A stretch of DNA of 64,000 nucleotides, taken from positions 1 through 64,000 of the forward strand of contig NZ_CAJUPA010000008.1 of NCBI RefSeq assembly GCF_910588395.1, read 5' to 3'. Source of the stretch: an uncultured Faecalibaculum sp. Its GTDB lineage: Bacteria; Bacillota_I; Bacilli_A; Erysipelotrichales; Erysipelotrichaceae. Of this stretch, positions 16,652-24,822 are shown piece by piece; position 1 is the first letter of the stretch; every line of letters begins with the position of its first letter. The notes under the pieces are model-generated. The model saw only the letters and a list, made by a program, of their open reading frames with translations, did not search any database and was not told the origin of the DNA. A program made the translations under genes and the position numbers.

Positions 16652-18886
16652 ATGGCAGACAGCTTTGTGCTTGAAGCACAGCAATATCTGAATAAAACCT
16701 ACGGTCATAACAGCGAGTGGGTGCCTCTTGCTGAAAATGGCGTGACAGGAGGCTTGATGATGGAAGGCCTGGTAAGGGCATTTCAGATTGATCATGACCT
16801 CGAATACGTTACTGGCTATCTAGGACCTGCTACCATAAATACCATGCGGTCTTTGAAAGACATCAAGAAAATGGATCCGTCTGATGAACCATCCAAAGAT
16901 GTAAAACTGATTCAATGTGCTCTCTTCTGCAAAGGATATCATGCAGGAGGAATCACAGGTATTTATTACACAAATGGTGTAAATGCAGTCAAGCAGTATC
17001 AGGAGGATGCAGGTCTTACTGTCACTGGGGTCATTGACTGGAAAGTCTGGCAGGGACTCCTTTCCATGGGATGGTTCCAGCTTGTTCCCGGAGGAGATCC
17101 AACACTGCGTGAGATTCAGCGAAGCATCAACACAGACTGGTCCTCGGTAATTGGAGTTCAGCCATGTGAAGGGGTCATGAGCAGAAATACAGCTCTCTCC
17201 CTGGTTGGATGTCTGCAGGGAGCACTGGGCTTGCAGGAGTGGATTCCAGACCTTGCTTCTGTGGTGTTTGGTCCTGCCACTCAGTCAGCCTTTTCCCGGC
17301 ATTCTCTTTACGAAGGATGCGCAGAGCCGGCTCTCGTGAAGATTGCAAAGTATGCTCTGTATTTTTACGGATTTGATCAGAGAGAGTTCTCCGGTACGTT
17401 TACCAGCGGGATGCGTCTCAATGTTGTAAATTTCCAGAACGACTATGGACTGACTGGACTGGATGGTGTGGTTTCCGGACAGATTCATTTGACCACCATG
17501 ATGTCAATGCTGACAAGCCGGGGCAATCCCAACCGCCCCTGTACAGGGGGAGATACTTCGCAAATCCTGTCCAGACTGATGTGTGATAACCTGAAAGCAG
17601 CCGGGTACAACGTGATTGGCCGTTATCTTACCGGGACAGTTGGGGTTGGGGCAGCAGAACGCCCCAAATACCTCACACCGGAAGAAATCAAAAATATTCA
17701 GGATGCAGGTTTGTCTGTTTTTCCCATCTATCAGGATGGTGGCTATTACGCGGACTATTTCAAAATCAGTGGACGCGGATCCTATGATGCGGTAACAGCC
17801 TTGCGTACGGCAGCAGTTCTGGGCTTCCCGGAAGAAACGGTTATTTACTTTGCGGTGGATTTCGACTGCATGAGCTACCAGACTGAATCTCTGATTATCC
17901 CGTATTTCAGGCAGATTGCCAATGCCTTCAGGCAGACCGCATTCAATACCAAAAACTATAAAATTGGTATTTATGGGCCCCGGGAGGTTTGCAGACTGGT
18001 ATCTGCAGAGGGACTGGCGGAGTATTCCTTCGTTGCCGATATGTCCACTGGATTCTCCGGAAACCTCGGATTCCCGATTCCATCAAACTGGGCCTTCGAT
18101 CAGTTTGACGAATTCACGTTTGAACCTTCGCCCGCTTTCCCTCTTGATAAGGTGGCAGTTTCCGGCCGTGATGGAGGCGCACGGAAGAATGATGCAGATG
18201 GAGCTGTGACTACTGCGGCTATGCTGCAGGCAGCCAGGAGCAAATTTACTCGAAGAGTGCTGTCAGCGCTTGGCTTTACGGAAAATACAGGAATCGATCT
18301 TGAATTCGAAGTTGGTGAACAGGTTCTGCCCCCTGTAGCAGGAGGAGGACTGATTATTCGACCAACAGTTAAGGAAATGGTGACTGTTCCGTTTGGAGAC
18401 GATAGTTTTGGTGTGATTTCGATTGATACACTGAATGGCGAAATCCAGGCTGGACTGTCAGAGACCATTTCTGAAATTCAGGGAGTATCCACCGAAGCCT
18501 CCGTAAATTATGATGTTTCCGGTATTCTGACCGATGTAGCGTATGCCGTCAGAAGCGGAGCTATGCAGTATTCTTTTACCATCAATTCTGATGGGTCCGG
18601 GACTTTCAGTATTTCGATTGGAACCGATGATCTGCAGTCCGTGGAGGGTGTTTCTGGTACAATTGGCATCCAGATTGACCTGGATATTCAATTTACTGAT
18701 TCCACTGCATATCAGTGGATCGAGCAGTCGGAAACAGTCGTGCGGATAGTTGCATATGTTTCGCTAGCTCTCTTAGGAATCGCACAAGGAGCACCTAGCC
18801 TAGCTGCAACCGTAGGACAGTTTCTCCTGGAATATTTCAAGTTCCTAATTCCTGTTCCGGTACTTGGAGTAAAAACGAATATTTAG
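16652..18886 (+). CDS. Peptidoglycan-binding protein with DUF1906 glycoside-hydrolase-like domain
   Basis: 744-residue multidomain protein. Residues about 5-290 hold three or four peptidoglycan-binding-like repeats (patterns such as VKLIQCALFCKGY...TNGVNAVKQYQEDAGLTVTGVIDWKVW). Residues about 298-510 match the DUF1906/Rv2525c-like TIM-barrel: GYNVIGRYL, LSVFPIYQDGG, VIYFAVDFDC, KIGIYGP, and FDQFDEF. The last 230 residues are unfamiliar and end in a long hydrophobic helix (about 695-740). No signal peptide is visible, so either export is non-classical or it acts after lysis. The start ATG 16652 has GGTGAT upstream. Two YcxB-like membrane genes follow. A cell-wall-targeted effector or lysin-like role is possible, but this is inference. 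Confidence 0.75.
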   Translation: MADSFVLEAQQYLNKTYGHNSEWVPLAENGVTGGLMMEGLVRAFQIDHDLEYVTGYLGPATINTMRSLKDIKKMDPSDEPSKDVKLIQCALFCKGYHAGGITGIYYTNGVNAVKQYQEDAGLTVTGVIDWKVWQGLLSMGWFQLVPGGDPTLREIQRSINTDWSSVIGVQPCEGVMSRNTALSLVGCLQGALGLQEWIPDLASVVFGPATQSAFSRHSLYEGCAEPALVKIAKYALYFYGFDQREFSGTFTSGMRLNVVNFQNDYGLTGLDGVVSGQIHLTTMMSMLTSRGNPNRPCTGGDTSQILSRLMCDNLKAAGYNVIGRYLTGTVGVGAAERPKYLTPEEIKNIQDAGLSVFPIYQDGGYYADYFKISGRGSYDAVTALRTAAVLGFPEETVIYFAVDFDCMSYQTESLIIPYFRQIANAFRQTAFNTKNYKIGIYGPREVCRLVSAEGLAEYSFVADMSTGFSGNLGFPIPSNWAFDQFDEFTFEPSPAFPLDKVAVSGRDGGARKNDADGAVTTAAMLQAARSKFTRRVLSALGFTENTGIDLEFEVGEQVLPPVAGGGLIIRPTVKEMVTVPFGDDSFGVISIDTLNGEIQAGLSETISEIQGVSTEASVNYDVSGILTDVAYAVRSGAMQYSFTINSDGSGTFSISIGTDDLQSVEGVSGTIGIQIDLDIQFTDSTAYQWIEQSETVVRIVAYVSLALLGIAQGAPSLAATVGQFLLEYFKFLIPVPVLGVKTNI

Positions 18887-18909
18887 CTTCTAATGAAGCA
18901 GTATATGTT

Positions 18910-18943
18910 AAAAGGGCACGAGGTAAAATCTTGTGTTCTTTTT
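18910..18943 (+). terminator. Terminator after the DUF1906 gene
   Basis: AAAAGGGCACGAG pairs imperfectly with CTTGTGTTCTTTTT around a GTAAAAT loop, 24 bases after the stop. The next 160 bases up to 19111 hold no other feature that I can support. Confidence 0.6.
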
Positions 18944-19110
18944 ATAGCCATCATGAAAATAGATTGGCTAAACGCGCATATTTTGAAATAGTTGTAAATT
19001 CAATTTATGGTACAATTGTCTCGAGTGCAAGTTATCGGTTCTTGGATATTTTAAAGCAGAAAGTTATGGGATTTATGAATTTCATAAACTATAGAATTTT
19101 GGAGATTGAA

Positions 19111-19641
19111 ATGGAAAACGAAATTACAATGACAGGATCTGTGAGACAGTATCGCCTTGTCTCCCGGTTCCTGATTGCCGGATATATGATTCTATTTATC
19201 CCACCCATAGTGATGTTTCTTTTGCTTCTGGCTTCATTTCTGACAGGTGAGATAGTGATGGGAACAGCTTCCCTGATTGCTCTGCTGATTTGCGTCATTC
19301 AGTTGATTAGGGCGTCCCGAAAAGTATCGAAAGAGATGCCGCGCTCCTTTGCGGTATCCGACGCCGGCATTGAGTTTATTGGAACCGGTACTGTCATTGG
19401 CTGGAATCGGGTTCGGAAGTGGATCAGAAAGCCGAAAGGAATCCTGGTGGTTCTGGATGCTGGACCATGTCGGCAGCATCAGTCGTTTTCGGCTCGTGTC
19501 CTGGGGCATGACAACGGGTTCCCGTTTTGGCTGAAACCTGATGCCACACATCAGAATCAGGAAGCGGCTTATGAGGAACTTATGGAGTTGCTGGACAAGA
19601 ACACAAAGGACAAGAAAGAGATAGACGATGAAAATTTTTAA
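19111..19641 (+). CDS. YcxB-like membrane protein, first copy
   Basis: 176-residue protein with two adjacent membrane helices (about residues 25-75: FLIAGYMILFIPPIVMFLLLLASF and a second after GEIVMG) and a soluble C-terminal half of YcxB type (AVSDAGIEFIGTGTVIGWNRVRKWIRKPKGILVVLD). The start ATG 19111 has GGAG seven bases upstream; the frame is open back to 18931, but that extension has no binding site. It overlaps the next gene by 14 bases, so the two are co-translated. Both follow the DUF1906 protein gene. Small membrane proteins of this kind sometimes act as immunity factors beside toxins, but no function is proven for YcxB. Confidence 0.65.
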   Translation: MENEITMTGSVRQYRLVSRFLIAGYMILFIPPIVMFLLLLASFLTGEIVMGTASLIALLICVIQLIRASRKVSKEMPRSFAVSDAGIEFIGTGTVIGWNRVRKWIRKPKGILVVLDAGPCRQHQSFSARVLGHDNGFPFWLKPDATHQNQEAAYEELMELLDKNTKDKKEIDDENF

Positions 19642-20140
19642 ATGCAGCTTTCCTGGAAATGTCTCCAAAGACTTTCGGGTACAGGCGGCAATTCCGGTGT
19701 GGAGACTGCTGCTCCTTCCTGCAATGTGCATCGGCTATTGCCTATATCTCGCTTATCAGCCAGTATCGGATACTGTTCGGTACTGGCTGGCTGGAATCGC
19801 TGCCCTTGCCGCATTGTGCGGCGGACTGCAGCTGTGGGCCAGAAGGATTCTTGGTTTCGGCTATCCACCCCATTATCCCAATGCCTCAAAGACGGCTGAC
19901 GTATTCTGCACGCTGGACGAGACTGGCTTGAAATTCTCCTCCCCGGATCCCTCTGTGATCTATCTGCCGGAAGTATCCTGGGACGAAATCAAAAGCTACC
20001 GGATTGTTGAATCCACGCTGTTTCTCACATCGGACCTCTGGGGCATGGTGTTGGTAGGGCTGGATATGAATGGGCATCCTCTGGAGGAGTGGCGCGAACT
20101 GGCATCCCTGATGAAATCCAGAAACGTTTCGGAAATCTGA
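19628..20140 (+). CDS. YcxB-like membrane protein, second copy
   Basis: 170-residue relative of the preceding gene: a helical hairpin (about residues 25-70, LLLLPAMCIGYCLYLAY and YWLAGIAALAALCGGLQLWA) then a YcxB-like domain with DETGLKFSSPDPSVIYLPEVSWDEIKSYRIVESTLFLTS. It overlaps the first gene by 14 bases. A degraded duplicate of this gene, sharing LGFGYPPHYPN and WDEIKSYR almost exactly, lies 2.2 kb downstream (22325-22726). The duplication and the mobile-element remnants between the copies point to rearrangement in this island. Confidence 0.7.
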   Translation: MKIFKCSFPGNVSKDFRVQAAIPVWRLLLLPAMCIGYCLYLAYQPVSDTVRYWLAGIAALAALCGGLQLWARRILGFGYPPHYPNASKTADVFCTLDETGLKFSSPDPSVIYLPEVSWDEIKSYRIVESTLFLTSDLWGMVLVGLDMNGHPLEEWRELASLMKSRNVSEI

Positions 20141-20206
20141 ATACACAAAACAGAGCGGATATTATGAGACTGCTGAAAAAAACGGCGCTCTAAACTCTAA
20201 ACTTTG

Positions 20207-20265
20207 ATGAGGTTCCGACTCTCATATCCAATTCATTTGGATGAGGAGTCTGGACCTCATTTTTG
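20207..20265 (+). terminator. Hairpin after the YcxB-like genes
   Basis: ATGAGGT-T-C-C-GACTC pairs with GAGTC-T-G-G-ACCTCAT, enclosing a smaller ATCCA/TGGAT hairpin, and is followed by five T. Confidence 0.6.
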
Positions 20266-20294
20266 TTTTCAGGGTTATTCCCTCTGGCCTCATT

Positions 20295-20738
20295 TCAATT
20301 TACAGGCCTGTCTGTCAGATCCGGATGTCCATCTTCTGGTCCGCTGCTCAGAACATACAGTACTCTGTTCCTGAATCGCTCCCAGTTGCTGTAACCATTC
20401 GAATTGTGCTTGATCATCTTGATTATCTTGTTTCGATTCTCGATCATGGAGCTGGTCAGCCGGTGATTCTTCACATATACCTTGCCTGTCCTGGCCTCGG
20501 CTATATATTCCCGCTTCACGATATGGAATGAATTGACTACTTCTTTAAACCAGGTGCGCAGGGTGTTGGCGAAATCCTGCAGCTCCGCCACACCTGTACT
20601 GTCTAGACCCGCTATCAGCGTTCTGAGTTCCTCCTCTGCAGTACTGAGTGTTCCCTCTCTGAAATATTCAGGCAGGCGGTTGCGAAAACGGTACGTCTCC
20701 TCTAGATCCGGACTGATCTCAAGTAGCTTATTAAGCAA
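20295..20738 (-). pseudogene. ISL3-family transposase, C-terminal remnant
   Basis: 147 codons corresponding to the end of an ISL3-type DDE transposase. The recognisable block is RLTSSMIENRNKIIKMIKHNSNGYSNWERFRNRVLYVL, the family pattern for the C-terminal helix region around the final Glu. Full ISL3 transposases are about three times longer, so the N-terminus and most of the DDE core are lost. No clear inverted repeats flank it. It matters because an ISL3-like non-autonomous element sits at 27721. Confidence 0.75.
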
Positions 20739-20758
20739 TACAACTGGCAGAGACTATC

Positions 20759-20857
20759 ATGAAGGTGAATCAAAAACCGGGCGGCTGGATTAATTACTAT
20801 CCACTGGGAGATATGAAGACCTTTCTGAAAAGCGAGCTGGGGACGATGACTATATGA
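20759..20857 (+). pseudogene. Remnant of a group II intron reverse transcriptase/maturase
   Basis: A 32-codon frame reads VNQKPGGWINYYPLGDMKTF, which resembles the maturase (X/GIIM) end of LtrA-like proteins (typically LN...GWINYF..ADMK). The conserved WLRRRLR block that should follow is missing. It lies 20 bases from the ISL3 remnant, consistent with insertion debris. The assignment rests on one short motif. Confidence 0.45.
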
Positions 20858-20862
20858 AAAAT

Positions 20863-20894
20863 AAGGGGACAGTTACAAACGTAACTATCCCCTT
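20863..20894 (-). terminator. Terminator-like palindrome beyond the secreted-protein gene
   Basis: AAGGGGACAGTTAC / GTAACTATCCCCTT, 13 of 14 paired, loop four. On the minus strand it is followed by TTATTTTTC. It probably ends the transcript of the gene at 20974-21717. Confidence 0.6.
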
Positions 20895-20973
20895 ACAGTC
20901 TAATGTGAATAATGAGCTCCAAATGATTGTAGGGTTGTCAAAACTCTAGAGTTATTTTAGGATCAGTTTATTT

Positions 20974-21717
20974 TTAAGCGTCAATATTACCGACAGTGTA
21001 ATATGTTCCGTTTAATGGGTTATAAGTACAGTAAGTTTGGGGTACAGAAATACCAAAGTTTATCCAGTAATATTGTCCAGGATAAATAGCTGCTCCTGCA
21101 GCGTCAAGAAGATGAAAGTGATAAAGATCAGTTACTCTTCCAGCATCCACGTGGGTCGACCAACGGAGATAGGAACCGTATTTATCAGGCTCCATTGCAA
21201 CAAACCACCAGCCAGCAAATACCCAACCTGAGCCCTTAAACTTTTGAGAAACATATTCTTGTCCCAACTTTAGTCCCATTATATTTTTGGAACTAGGTAC
21301 AATTATATCTTGCTGTGGCGAGGGTAAACCAGTTTCGGATTCTCTTTCGTTAAAGATTGATCTGGCTTCGCTGATTGTAACCGTATTTGCATCGTCATCT
21401 AGATTAATGGTTTCGATTGGATTTTCTAAATCATCAATCGAAAAAATTTCCACCTCACCATTTCCAATGAGAAAACCTCCGTCCTCAAGAGGAAGAATCT
21501 TATCTGAGCTATCAAGGTTAGCAAATGGATCATCTTTAATTGATTCACTTCCTCTAGCTATTTCTCCTGAGCTTTGATCAACAGTGCCTGTTATTTGGGT
21601 ATCTGCGTCCGGTCGGGCTGCACAAATCGGAGAAAACGATGAAATACCGATTAATGTACTGATAGAGATAGCTGTTGCTTTGTAAAACGTTTTGGGATTA
21701 AACGAACTGATAAACAT
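20974..21717 (-). CDS. Secreted protein of unknown function
   Basis: 247 residues with an N-terminal signal peptide (basic MFISSFNPKTFYK, hydrophobic AISISTLIGISSFSPIC, probable cleavage after CAA at about residue 33). The next 100 residues are acidic and low in complexity; the remainder is aromatic-rich (GWVFAGWWFVAMEPDKYGSYLRWSTH). The C-terminus reads VPQTYCTYNPLNGTYY, a pattern (VPxTYx4PLxGTxY) also found at the end of the secreted protein at 53003-53545. The start has a perfect AGGAGG seven bases upstream. The gene is strongly AT-rich compared with the genome around it and belongs to the accessory island. No family recognised. Confidence 0.7.
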   Translation of the reverse strand: MFISSFNPKTFYKATAISISTLIGISSFSPICAARPDADTQITGTVDQSSGEIARGSESIKDDPFANLDSSDKILPLEDGGFLIGNGEVEIFSIDDLENPIETINLDDDANTVTISEARSIFNERESETGLPSPQQDIIVPSSKNIMGLKLGQEYVSQKFKGSGWVFAGWWFVAMEPDKYGSYLRWSTHVDAGRVTDLYHFHLLDAAGAAIYPGQYYWINFGISVPQTYCTYNPLNGTYYTVGNIDA

Positions 21718-21917
21718 TAGTACACCTCCTTGCTGTTTATATATATTCTTGCTTATATTTTAACAGTAAGGTTACTGATGAGTCTACTGCAAATGTTTCA
21801 AAAGCTGCTAATTAGTAGGTTAAACTCCTGGGTTGTCATCGAGAAGGATTGATCCATATTCATAGGCGATTTTGCAGGTTGACTTTTAGCGCTTTCTACA
21901 CTGAATAAGCTGTTTGG

Positions 21918-22202
21918 TTAGATTTCGAAGAACGGATTTAGTCCGTCTGTTTCGATTTTGCTGATCAAGCGTTTAGCGTTCGGGAAATTGGAGACACTGA
22001 CGCGATTCAGTATCTGATCTACTTCTTCGATGTATCCTTTTTTCTTCAAGTGGTCGGAGAGAAAGCTACGACCGAATTTTCCGTATTTGTACATGAAATC
22101 TGGTCCGTATCTAGCGGAAATTGTCAAAAGTCTGTCCCAGAGCGAGAAAATAAAAGAACTAGGCTGAAAGAACAGGCTAATCCAACTCTCGTAGAGATCG
22201 AA
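21918..22202 (-). pseudogene. Unrecognised gene remnant
   Basis: A 95-codon open stretch with protein-like composition (ISARYGPDFMYKYGKFGRSF, then a lysine-rich helix and KRLISKIETDG) but no ATG and no ribosome binding site. It opens just after an in-frame TGA at 22203-22205, and a TTG at 22127 is the only plausible start. It probably represents the 3' end of a lost gene. No family assigned. Confidence 0.35.
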
Positions 22203-22324
22203 TCACAGAATTGCAATTAGTCTTGCAAGCCAGTCTAAAGATGGATTTTTCAGAGGATTTTGTCCCGTGAGAAGTCCACTTTTAGGTGTGCCCGGCATGG
22301 CCCACATCTAGGTGCTTCGTTTGC

Positions 22325-22726
22325 TGTACAGCTCTGGCCTGTCAGCCAATCTCGGATCCCGTTCGGTACTGCCTGGTGGGAATCGCTGTTCTTGCTGCCG
22401 TTTGCGGCGGCCTGCAGCTGTGGGCCAGACGGATTCTTGGTTTCGGCTATCCACCCCATTATCCGAATACCTCAAAAACCGCTGAGGTATTCTGCACCCT
22501 GGATGAGACAGGTTTGAAGTTTTCCTCCCCGGATTCCTCTGTGATCTATCTGCCGGAAGTGTCTTGGGACGAAATCAAAAGCTATCGGGTGGTGGAATCC
22601 ACGCTGTTTCTCACATAGGATCTCTGGGGCATGGTGCTGGTGGGTCTGGATATGAATGGGCATCCTCTGGAGGAGTGGCGTGAACTGGCGGCTTTGATGA
22701 AATCCAGAAGCGTTTCGGAAATCTGA
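22325..22726 (+). pseudogene. Degraded duplicate of the second YcxB-like gene
   Basis: DNA and protein closely match 19740-20140, including LQLWARRILGFGYPPHYPN and LPEVSWDEIKSYR. An in-frame TAG at 22616-22618 replaces the TCG serine codon of the intact copy, and the frame then continues to the same C-terminus (SRSVSEI). The first ~35 residues, with the start and first helix, are not recognisable. It is a partial duplication broken at both ends. Confidence 0.8.
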
Positions 22727-22735
22727 GCACAAAAC

Positions 22736-22778
22736 AGAGCGGGTATCGCTGCCATACAGCAGCTGATATCCGCTCTTT
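22736..22778. terminator. Bidirectional terminator beside the DeoR-type gene
   Basis: AGAGCGG-GT-ATC pairs with GAT-AT-CCGCTCT and ends in T5 on the plus strand. The degenerate counterpart after the intact YcxB copy (about 20152) suggests that the terminator was duplicated with the gene. Confidence 0.6.
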
Positions 22779-23555
22779 TTAGTTTTCCTTCAGATCCTCC
22801 GGACTCTGAATGATCCGAACCTGCTTCTCCAGATTGGATACAGCTGCCGGACTGATCCCCGGTCCTGTCACCAGCATATCCACATCCTCCCAGTTTCCCC
22901 ACTGGTGCAGCCCGCTTTCCCGGAACTTTGCTGAATCCGCCAGCACGATCACCTGATCGCACTGCCGGCACATCGTCTGCTTCAGTTCGATTTCCTGGTA
23001 GGAATGACTGGAAGGGCCGGCCATGTCCTTGAGGCCGGCAGTTCCCATCAGACAGATGTCTCCGTGAAAACGCTGGATGGATTCCTGCGCGCCGAACCCC
23101 ACCAGTGACCGGTTCTTCTCCCGCTTTTTGCCGCCGGTGAGAAACACCTGGTGATGACTGCCATCCAGGGCCTCAAAAGCATCCAGGGAACAGGTCATGA
23201 TGTTCATGGCCGGCATTCGGTTGATGTAGGGCACGGCCGCCAGAACCGTGGTGCCGGAATCCAGGATCACCGAATGGGCACCTTCCAGCAGCCTGGCTGC
23301 CAGCCGGCCGATTTTCTGCTTCTGTTCCTGCCCCTGCACCCGCATGGATACAAGCCGCTCCGCGCCGGTCTGCGCCAGCAGCGCGCCGCCATACACTTTT
23401 ACAGCCACGCCGCTGGCTTCCAGCATTTCCAGATCCTTGCGGATGGTTTCCATGCTCGTTTCACAGCGTTCAGCCAGATCCCGGGAAAAGACCTGACCTT
23501 TCTCATGGAGCTCCCGGTCAATCAGTTCCAGCCGTTTCTTTGCAGACAGTTTCAT
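22779..23555 (-). CDS. DeoR/GlpR-family transcriptional regulator
   Basis: 258-residue regulator with an N-terminal DeoR winged helix (residues about 5-60: RLELIDRELHEKGQVFSRDLA and CETSMETIRKDLEMLEASG) and a C-terminal DeoRC sugar-phosphate sensor (SVILDSGTTVLAAVPYI, the typical D-S-G-T-T; VFLTGGKK; TAGL; VIVLADSAKF). It is the fourth gene in line after manA, hxlA and hxlB on the same strand, 104 bases after hxlB, and probably controls them in response to a sugar phosphate. No strong ribosome binding site is visible before the ATG. Confidence 0.88.
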   Translation of the reverse strand: MKLSAKKRLELIDRELHEKGQVFSRDLAERCETSMETIRKDLEMLEASGVAVKVYGGALLAQTGAERLVSMRVQGQEQKQKIGRLAARLLEGAHSVILDSGTTVLAAVPYINRMPAMNIMTCSLDAFEALDGSHHQVFLTGGKKREKNRSLVGFGAQESIQRFHGDICLMGTAGLKDMAGPSSHSYQEIELKQTMCRQCDQVIVLADSAKFRESGLHQWGNWEDVDMLVTGPGISPAAVSNLEKQVRIIQSPEDLKEN

Positions 23556-23659
23556 GAGTTCAGGGTAACAGAGAAAAGCCGCAAAAGAAAAGCCGCGCCG
23601 GCTGTGAAATGAACCGGATCAGGTTCCTTTCTCAGCTGATGCAGCCAGAATGTCAGGCA

Positions 23660-24208
23660 TCATTCAATGTTTGCGTGCCGCCGGAGCAGATCTTCGTTGC
23701 TCTGGCCGGACTTGTCCCGCATGCCCATCACAATGGCATCACAGGTCAGCCAGGCCAGCTGCTCGAAGGTATTACCCACAGGCTGAATGGAAACCACGTC
23801 TGTCTGGTTCTGCCGGGTGGATCCCGGCAGGATCACCAGTGCATCCGCTGCCTGTCCCAGCGGACTGTCCGCGTTCAGCGTGATGCCCAGAATCACAGCG
23901 CCTTTTGCTTTGGCTTTCCCGGCAGCCGGGGCATTGCCCAATCCGCTCACCACCACCAGACAGTCACCGGGCTGCACCGGCGGGCAGGTGGGATCCCCGA
24001 TGACGAACACCTGTTTTCCCACGTGCATCAGCCGGTTGGCAAATCCCCGGGCCACAAACCCGCTTCGTCCGGCACCGGTCACGAAGATGGTTTTGTTCTG
24101 TGCCAGCAGCAGACTGCCGGCGGCATCCAGCTGTGCCTGGGAAATTCCGTCAGCCAGCCCCTGGAGCTCCCGCAGGATCCTCTGTACATCATTTTCCCTG
24201 GATGGCAT
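23660..24208 (-). CDS. hxlB: 6-phospho-3-hexuloisomerase
   Basis: 182-residue single SIS-domain protein. It interconverts D-arabino-hex-3-ulose 6-phosphate and fructose 6-phosphate, the second step of the ribulose monophosphate route. SIS motifs are IFVTGAGRSGFVARGFANRLMH, DPTCPPVQPGDCLVVVSGLG and LPGSTRQNQ, the last being the typical substrate loop with QP and E-Q near the active site (VGNTFEQLAW). Its start lies inside the end of hxlA (20-base overlap), the usual hxlA-hxlB arrangement. Other SIS isomerases are possible, but the partner gene makes this reading likely. Confidence 0.85.
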   Translation of the reverse strand: MPSRENDVQRILRELQGLADGISQAQLDAAGSLLLAQNKTIFVTGAGRSGFVARGFANRLMHVGKQVFVIGDPTCPPVQPGDCLVVVSGLGNAPAAGKAKAKGAVILGITLNADSPLGQAADALVILPGSTRQNQTDVVSIQPVGNTFEQLAWLTCDAIVMGMRDKSGQSNEDLLRRHANIE

Positions 24209-24821
24209 CTTTGATCTCCCTTGCGGCTCTGGCAGGGTCTGCAGCGTGGAGAATGGAACCGCCGCAGATCACCACATCCGGATTCAGAGCAGCAAAGTCC
24301 CGGGCGGTTTCCGGCTTGATGCCCCCGGCCACGGAGACCTCAGCCTGGTCGGCGGCTGCCCGGATCACCCGCAGATCGTCCAGGGGTGTCCGCCCCTGTG
24401 CCTGCTGGTCCACCCCGGTGTGAACCGCAATGACATGAGCGCCCATGGCCTGTACTTCTTTGGTGCGGGCTGCCAGATCCCGCACACAGATCATGTCCAC
24501 TGCGCATTTCTTCCCATACCGGTTGCAGGCTTTGACAGCGCCGCGGATGGTTGCATCGTCAGTGACACCCAGAACCGTGATATAGTCTGCGCCGGCTTTC
24601 AGCGCTTCTTCGGCTTCATAGTCTCCCGCGTCCATGATCTTCAGGTCTGCCAGAATCTCCAGCCGGGGAAAGCGGGCTTTGATCTGCCGCACCGGTTCCA
24701 TGCCGTATTCAATCACCATGGGTGTGCCCACTTCCACGATGTCCAGAGAGTCACCGACAGTCTCCAGAAGGTTCAGCGCATTTTCCAGCGTGATGTCATC
24801 CAGTGCCAGCTGCAGTTTCAT
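24189..24821 (-). CDS. hxlA: 3-hexulose-6-phosphate synthase
   Basis: 210-residue TIM-barrel protein of the orotidine decarboxylase superfamily. It condenses formaldehyde with ribulose 5-phosphate, or runs in reverse to make ribulose 5-phosphate from hexose phosphate. Motifs are LQLALDDIT, DIVEVGTPM, ILADLKIMDAGDYE (D-x-K-x-x-D core), HTGVDQQAQG and VAGGIKPET. The related 3-keto-L-gulonate-6-phosphate decarboxylase shares the core, but the overlap with hxlB favours the synthase. ATG 24821 follows GGAGG and sits one base after the manA stop. In an anaerobic fermenter the reverse use, making pentose phosphates, is plausible. Confidence 0.85.
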   Translation of the reverse strand: MKLQLALDDITLENALNLLETVGDSLDIVEVGTPMVIEYGMEPVRQIKARFPRLEILADLKIMDAGDYEAEEALKAGADYITVLGVTDDATIRGAVKACNRYGKKCAVDMICVRDLAARTKEVQAMGAHVIAVHTGVDQQAQGRTPLDDLRVIRAAADQAEVSVAGGIKPETARDFAALNPDVVICGGSILHAADPARAAREIKDAIQGK

Positions 24822-24822
24822 G

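Noticed and set aside
18931..19110. 60-residue N-terminal extension of the first YcxB-like protein
   Set aside because: Open frame without a ribosome site, beginning inside the preceding terminator; GGAG before 19111 gives a better start.
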